Assembly (NCBI RefSeq): GCF_019970065.1
Contig: NZ_JAHXYH010000004.1
Location: 310,001 to 374,000 of the forward strand
Direction of reading: 5' to 3'
Length of the DNA stretch: 64,000 bases
Source: Chryseobacterium sp. OSA05B
GTDB lineage: Bacteria > Bacteroidota > Bacteroidia > Flavobacteriales > Weeksellaceae
The position numbers were made by a program, and so were the translations under genes. This document shows, in pieces, positions 59,815-64,000 of this stretch. Positions within the stretch are counted from its first letter, which is position 1. The number at the start of each line of letters is the position of its first letter. The notes under the pieces were generated by a model. The model saw only the letters and a program-made list of their open reading frames with translations, did not search any database and had not been told where the DNA came from.

Positions 59815-60486
59815 TCAAAGTTCTTTTTTTATCAGCTCAAAGATAGAAGCCAGATTGTTTTCTTCTGAAGTGAAGATCTCTGCTGTGGTGTGCTTTCGCA
59901 GTTCATTGGAGGTCGTTTCACCGATTGAAAAAATCTTCATTCCTTCTAAAGAGTTGAGTTTTGCAAAACTACGAACTCCGCTTGGACTAAAAAAAACTGT
60001 AGCATGATATTTTTCAGGTACCAAAGGATTGATTTCTTCAGTGTTGTAAACCGTAATCTTTTTGTAGCGGATATTCTGCAGCGGAAGATCTTTATCCAGA
60101 ACATCGATGGCCAGATTGCCACAAAAGTGAAGGAACTGCTCGTGCTGGCAGTTTCCGATAATAAACCTTGAAAGTGTTTCTGCGTTTTTCAGAACCTTGA
60201 AAGTCCCGAAACCGTATTTTCTGAGTTCACGTTTCGTTTTTTCACCGACACAATATATTTTGTTATAATTTTTTGCGGTAAAATCTTCGTTAGGTTTAAA
60301 CTGATTTGTAAAGAAAGATCGCACTCCATTCACACTCGTAAAGATCAATGAGCTATTTTTTAAATCAAATGGAGAGATTTTTATAGGTTCCGTTCTGATC
60401 ACCTCAATACATTCAGCCGAAATATCCGATCCTAATTCTTTGGACAGCAATGCGGCATCTATGGTTTTGGTGAAAAGAATTTTCAT
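59815..60486 (-). CDS. hemD: Uroporphyrinogen-III synthase
   Basis: 223 residues. HemD sequences are poorly conserved; here LIFTSVNGVRSFF, IYCVGEKTKRELRKYGF, ITVYNTEEINPLVP, HATVFFSPSGVRSFAKL and IFSIGETTSNELRKH match the two-domain HemD pattern of repeated hinge strands. It closes and inverts ring D of hydroxymethylbilane. Its start overlaps the amidase stop as TAATG, showing coupling to a peptidoglycan enzyme gene rather than to hemC. Context (hemA, hemC, hemE) supports the call. Confidence 0.88.
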   Translation of the reverse strand: MKILFTKTIDAALLSKELGSDISAECIEVIRTEPIKISPFDLKNSSLIFTSVNGVRSFFTNQFKPNEDFTAKNYNKIYCVGEKTKRELRKYGFGTFKVLKNAETLSRFIIGNCQHEQFLHFCGNLAIDVLDKDLPLQNIRYKKITVYNTEEINPLVPEKYHATVFFSPSGVRSFAKLNSLEGMKIFSIGETTSNELRKHTTAEIFTSEENNLASIFELIKKEL

Positions 60487-61142
60487 TAGGGTTTGTCTTT
60501 TAAATGTAAATCATCTACTAGCAATCGTATTTTCTTCATAAAATCCTTCCCCGGATCTTCTTTTGCAGTGAAATAATTCGGGTCAGTTTCCTTCCAGAGT
60601 TTTGATCCTCTAAAGATACCATATTCTGAATGACCTATCAGATATTCTATATTGTATTTTTTAGTTAAGGACTTAATTAATTGTGCATTAGCCAATGCCT
60701 GCTTTTCTGTAAGCGGCTGATTTTTGCTTCCAATGTTTTCAATACCGATGGCACAGTAATTAAGTCCGATGGTATGTCTCGCAAACATATTAGGTTCCAT
60801 AAGCTGATAAATGGTACCATCTCTGTCTACAATAAACTGGGAGGAAACATTCAGTGTGCTTTGTTTCTTTAAAACATTTCGGGCAGACTCCAGATGGGTC
60901 TTGTTGAAATATTTGTAATTCGTTTCTACAGTTCCGCCTGCAGTATAGTGAAGAACAATGATTTTAGGCGAAATGACCGGTGAATTCTGAGTGATGTTAT
61001 AATGACTTTTAAGATACTCAAGGCTCAGTTTAACTCTTTCCGGAGAATAATCAATAGGTTTATTAATGATTTTAAATTCGCCGGTCTGAGCTTTCGTATA
61101 GCATGCCATCAATACAAAGAAAGCATAAATAAGGTTTTTCAT
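60486..61142 (-). CDS. N-acetylmuramoyl-L-alanine amidase (Amidase_2)
   Basis: 218 residues. A signal sequence has LMAC at 11-14, so it could be a lipoprotein, or cleaved at TKA/Q. Amidase_2 (T7-lysozyme-like) motifs: PKIIVLHYTAGGTV with zinc His, SQFIVDRDGTIYQLMEPN, ARHTIGLNYCAIGIENIGS with a candidate catalytic or zinc-site residue, and IGHSEYGIFRGSKLWKETDP with the second His. It cleaves the bond between muramic acid and the stem peptide. Located inside the hem cluster, between a DUF1287 gene and hemD. Confidence 0.88.
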   Translation of the reverse strand: MKNLIYAFFVLMACYTKAQTGEFKIINKPIDYSPERVKLSLEYLKSHYNITQNSPVISPKIIVLHYTAGGTVETNYKYFNKTHLESARNVLKKQSTLNVSSQFIVDRDGTIYQLMEPNMFARHTIGLNYCAIGIENIGSKNQPLTEKQALANAQLIKSLTKKYNIEYLIGHSEYGIFRGSKLWKETDPNYFTAKEDPGKDFMKKIRLLVDDLHLKDKP

Positions 61143-61152
61143 AAAAAGTTAT

Positions 61153-61734
61153 TTATTTCTGGTATTGATAATGTCCTGTAATGGTATACTTAAAAAGGAC
61201 ATCTTCCACCACCTGTCCGCCTCCTATATTATGTACGATCAGAAACCTCTTTCCGTCGGCAGATTTTTTATTGACAACAATTCCGATATGGGTTAAATTT
61301 CCAGGCAGAAGCCAGGTAACAATATCCCCCGGAACATACAATGCAGGATTGCTTTCAATAGATTTTGCTTTCCCGAATTTAGAAAAGAACACAGCAAGAT
61401 TCGGGACTCTGCGGTGATCAATGTTCGTATCAGGCTTTTTCAAACCCCAGATTTTCGGATATTTTGTGAAATTTTTTGCCATATCCTCATGAACTTCCTT
61501 TTGGAGATCGATCCCCATTTTTCTGTAAGCTCTTATCACGACGTCTGTACATACGCCTTTATCTGCCGGGACATCTCCGTTGGGATATTTAAGGACAAAG
61601 TAAGTGGGATCATAGGTAACCGTTTTATCCACCAATCCCAAAGCGGAATCGGATAGCTGAAGTGCAAATTTATTCTGTGCACTTGCCATACCCATATAAC
61701 AGGTGAATGCTAATAAAAACAGATACTTTTTCAT
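61153..61734 (-). CDS. DUF1287 secreted protein
   Basis: 193 residues. The signal peptide ends near 19 (ASA/QNK). DUF1287 motifs are YPNGDVPADKGVCTDVVIRA, then YRKMGIDLQKEVHEDM and NTNIDHRRVPNLAVFFSKFG, followed by VPGDIVTWLLPGNLTHIGIV with a candidate Cys-His pair (Cys in GVCTD, His in THIG) of an NlpC/P60-like cysteine hydrolase fold. It probably acts on peptidoglycan peptides, which fits the amidase encoded next to it. Spacing to the amidase is 10 bases. Confidence 0.9.
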   Translation of the reverse strand: MKKYLFLLAFTCYMGMASAQNKFALQLSDSALGLVDKTVTYDPTYFVLKYPNGDVPADKGVCTDVVIRAYRKMGIDLQKEVHEDMAKNFTKYPKIWGLKKPDTNIDHRRVPNLAVFFSKFGKAKSIESNPALYVPGDIVTWLLPGNLTHIGIVVNKKSADGKRFLIVHNIGGGQVVEDVLFKYTITGHYQYQK

Positions 61735-61785
61735 AGTTCCGCGCTTAACAGGAATGTAAAGATAAAGGGAGCTGTCTGAAAACGT

Positions 61786-62694
61786 TTAGTAAGAATTCTT
61801 GATTTCAGTCATCAATTCTTTTCCACCGTTTTCAAGAACGATCTTTGCGAATTTCTCTCCAAAATTCTCAGTTTCGTTGTACTCGAAGTTTTCATCGGTA
61901 GCAATGCAGTTTTTGCCATCCAGAGAACACAAAGCTGCTTTGAATCGGACCTGGTTTTCGATGATTTCCGCATAGGCACCGATTGGGGCAGTACATCCGC
62001 CTTCCAGTGTGCTCAGGAAATTTCTTTCGATCTCTACACAGATCTGGGTTTTCTTATGATTGATCTGGCTCAGGATTTCGTTGATCTCTGGTTTGTCAGA
62101 ATGTCCGGCCACGGCAATTACGCCTTGAGAAGCGGCTGGGATCATTAACGGAAGCATCTCATAATCGATGTCCATTTTCATTCTCTTGATTCCTGCCAGA
62201 GATAAAATCGTAGCATCAAAGTCTCCATCCTCCAGTTTCTGAAGTCGGGTCTGGATATTTCCACGGATATCTGAAAATTCAGCGTTGGGATAATTCTTTA
62301 GCCAGAATGCTCTTCTTCTCAGACTGCTGGTCGCCAGTTTAAGTTCGTGGAATTCTTTATTTCTTGAAGATTCTTTTCTGATCAGTACGTCCTGCGGGAA
62401 ATCTCTTTCCAGATAAGCAATGATCTCAATATTTTGAGGAAGCTGTGTAGGGACGTCTTTTAAAGAATGTACGGCAATGTCAATCTCGTCATTCAGTAAA
62501 GCCACATCAAGGTCTCTTGTGAAAACCCCGGTGATTCCTAAAGAATAAAGCGGTTGATTTAAGTTCTTATCGCCCGAAGATACGATAGGAACGATTTCCG
62601 TTAAATAATTACGGTTTTGAAGGTGCCTCGCAACCTCTCTTGCCTGCCAAAGTGCAAGTGCGGAATTTCTTGTTCCGATTCTAATGCTTTTCAT
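61786..62694 (-). CDS. hemC: Hydroxymethylbilane synthase (porphobilinogen deaminase)
   Basis: 302 residues from the start MKSIRIGTRNSALALW; an earlier ATG at 62718 would add eight residues inside hemA. Motifs: IVSSGDKN, GVFTRDLDVALLNDEIDIAV, HSLKDVPTQLP with the catalytic Asp, the SSLRRRAFW and RGNIQTRLQKL substrate Arg residues, and the cofactor Cys234 in LEGGCTAPIGAY, to which dipyrromethane attaches. It joins four porphobilinogens. Its start overlaps the hemA end by 14 bases. Confidence 0.96.
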   Translation of the reverse strand: MKSIRIGTRNSALALWQAREVARHLQNRNYLTEIVPIVSSGDKNLNQPLYSLGITGVFTRDLDVALLNDEIDIAVHSLKDVPTQLPQNIEIIAYLERDFPQDVLIRKESSRNKEFHELKLATSSLRRRAFWLKNYPNAEFSDIRGNIQTRLQKLEDGDFDATILSLAGIKRMKMDIDYEMLPLMIPAASQGVIAVAGHSDKPEINEILSQINHKKTQICVEIERNFLSTLEGGCTAPIGAYAEIIENQVRFKAALCSLDGKNCIATDENFEYNETENFGEKFAKIVLENGGKELMTEIKNSY

Positions 62695-63955
62695 TGAATT
62701 CGTTGTTTGGTTGTTCAACTAATATTTCGTGCATTAATTTACTAATTTCTTCGGCTTTTAAAGGATTGTCGATGATAAATTTTGCAAAACGGTTGGTGAT
62801 TTTCTGGATCATTTTGTCAGAAAGCTCCATGTCCGTGATGTTTATGTATTTATTTTTTCTGTAAAAATTATGCATTTCATTGCGTTCCATATTCTTCAGA
62901 ACTGCTTTAAAATGGTGAATATTTGGAGCCAGCTTTCTCTTTTTTTCCCATTCCAGAAACTCTTTCATCAGTTCTTTGATGATTTTTTCAGCTTTCGGGA
63001 TCTCTTTTTCCCGCTGCTGAATCGTTTCCTGGATTTGTTTTGAAAGTTCATCCACATCGATCAGCGTTACGTTTTCATTTTCCGTAACGTTCTTTTCAAC
63101 GTTATGAGGAATGGAAAGGTCAATCACGAGCGTTTCTTTTCCGTTCGGAAAGTGAGACTTGTTGATGATGGGATGTTTTGCTCCGGTAGCAACAATCAGG
63201 ATGTCTGTATTTTTTATTTCCTTGTCAAAATCAGAATAATCAACATGAGGAATATTGTACTTCTCGGAAATTTTTTCAGCTTTCTCCTGAGTTCTGTTCG
63301 CGATTTTTATTTTAGGCTGGTAAACGTGCTTCACCAGATTTTCAACCGTATTCTGCCCGATTTCACCTACACCCAAAAGAAGAATGTTTTTCTCCGTTAT
63401 TTTTTTCTGGCTGTTTAAGATGTAATGTACGGCAGCATAAGACACAGAAGCGGCCCCGTTTGAAATTCCGGTTTCGTTTTTAATTCTTTTCGAAATCTGG
63501 ATGGCTGCATTAATTGCTCTTTCCAGATAAGGATTTGAATTTTGTCTTTCTTTTTTAAAGCGGCTGTATGCTTTTTTGATCTGTCCGATAATCTCAAAAT
63601 CCCCGATAATCTGGCTTTCCAGTCCTGCTGCTACTCTGAACAGGTGGATCAGTGCCTCTTCTTTGGTCAGGATATTCGCAAACTGAAGGAAATCCGTAAG
63701 ATGGACCCCGATGGTTTTGCAATATTCCTCTGCGACCAGAAGATAATTCGGTGAAGTGGTATAGATTTCGGTTCTGTTACATGTGGAAACCACAAATGCA
63801 TCCCCTAAATCCACATTATGGATCCGGGTGACAAAGTTCTTGATGTTGTCATCAAAGAATGCAAATTTCCCTCTTGTTTCTACATCAGCCTTCTCGTAGC
63901 TGATGGAAAGTACAGCAAAATTCGATGTTTGATGGATGTTGGAATACTGTAACAT
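62681..63955 (-). CDS. hemA: Glutamyl-tRNA reductase
   Basis: 424 residues from ATG at 63955; an in-frame GTG two codons earlier is less likely. N-terminal catalytic domain with nucleophile Cys59 in VVSTCNRTEIY, the RVAAGLESQIIGDFEIIGQI block, NADPH domain ILLLGVGEIGQNTVENL and KIANRTQEKAEKI, and the long spinal helix with PNIHHF-type dimerisation region at the end. It reduces Glu-tRNA to glutamate-1-semialdehyde, the first step of the C5 haem pathway. First gene of the cluster. Confidence 0.97.
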   Translation of the reverse strand: MLQYSNIHQTSNFAVLSISYEKADVETRGKFAFFDDNIKNFVTRIHNVDLGDAFVVSTCNRTEIYTTSPNYLLVAEEYCKTIGVHLTDFLQFANILTKEEALIHLFRVAAGLESQIIGDFEIIGQIKKAYSRFKKERQNSNPYLERAINAAIQISKRIKNETGISNGAASVSYAAVHYILNSQKKITEKNILLLGVGEIGQNTVENLVKHVYQPKIKIANRTQEKAEKISEKYNIPHVDYSDFDKEIKNTDILIVATGAKHPIINKSHFPNGKETLVIDLSIPHNVEKNVTENENVTLIDVDELSKQIQETIQQREKEIPKAEKIIKELMKEFLEWEKKRKLAPNIHHFKAVLKNMERNEMHNFYRKNKYINITDMELSDKMIQKITNRFAKFIIDNPLKAEEISKLMHEILVEQPNNEFNEKH

Positions 63956-63963
63956 AAGCACGG

Positions 63964-63971
63964 CAAATTTA
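63964..63971 (-). promoter_or_regulatory. Promoter -7 box of the hem cluster
   Basis: Minus-strand TAAATTTG, exact TAnnTTTG, 8 bases before the hemA ATG (a very short leader). The upstream -33 region is at the window edge and shows no TTTG. Confidence 0.5.
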
Positions 63972-64000
63972 CGGTTTTTTTAATTAATCAGCCTCTGATA

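Noticed and set aside
1..64000. tRNA, rRNA, CRISPR, IS element, prophage or restriction system
   Set aside because: Gaps between genes are short and none shows a cloverleaf, repeat-spacer pattern, transposase or integrase; all larger frames belong to chromosomal housekeeping or envelope genes.

Overview
The window looks like an ordinary chromosomal segment of a Bacteroidota bacterium, family Weeksellaceae, most like Chryseobacterium. The evidence is an alternative complex III (act) operon, the gliding gene gldH, two proteins with type IX secretion (T9SS) type A sorting tails, a GLPGLI-family protein, DUF3078 and DUF4836-like proteins, and many promoters with the Bacteroidota -7 box TAnnTTTG and no Shine-Dalgarno sequence. 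I see no rRNA, tRNA, CRISPR array, insertion sequence, prophage or plasmid origin.

Layout. 1-4.5 kb: end of an unknown gene, then a lipoprotein and two related secreted or anchored proteins, and a small DUF6122-like membrane protein. 4.9-8.5 kb: ChaA-like antiporter, group III truncated haemoglobin, inward-rectifier K+ channel joined to a cysteine-cluster protein, and a low-complexity secreted protein. 8.6-15 kb: membrane LytTR regulator with an amidohydrolase, gdhA, dprA, rhomboid protease. 15.3-17.4 kb: two tandem DUF3078 paralogues. 17.6-21.8 kb: suf Fe-S assembly operon (A-type carrier, sufB, sufC, sufD); its desulfurase sufS lies 35 kb away at 56.3 kb. 21.9-32 kb: GLPGLI protein, zinc metallopeptidase, a lipoprotein/lipoprotein/glutathionylspermidine-synthase-like trio, LTA-synthase-like enzyme, ribH, apt and several envelope proteins. 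32.2-40.6 kb: complete actABCDEF operon for quinol:electron-acceptor oxidoreduction. 40.8-46.9 kb: SPOR protein, GT-C-like membrane protein, two T9SS cargo proteins, SelO. 47-51.3 kb: ricT-gldH-pbp1A operon. 51.6-57.6 kb: FadL-like porin with SGNH lipoprotein, prs, rplY, sufS. 57.6-64 kb: a small double-glycine-leader peptide gene, a nitroreductase and the hemA-hemC-[DUF1287]-[amidase]-hemD-hemE cluster.

The genes are mostly housekeeping: respiration (act), haem and Fe-S supply, nucleotide and riboflavin synthesis, and cell-envelope construction. The items most worth a second look lie between genes: a 41-codon peptide gene with a bacteriocin-type leader (57599-57724), a frameshifted coding remnant across a C7 tract (43722-43918), and several repeat-like or palindromic intergenic elements.
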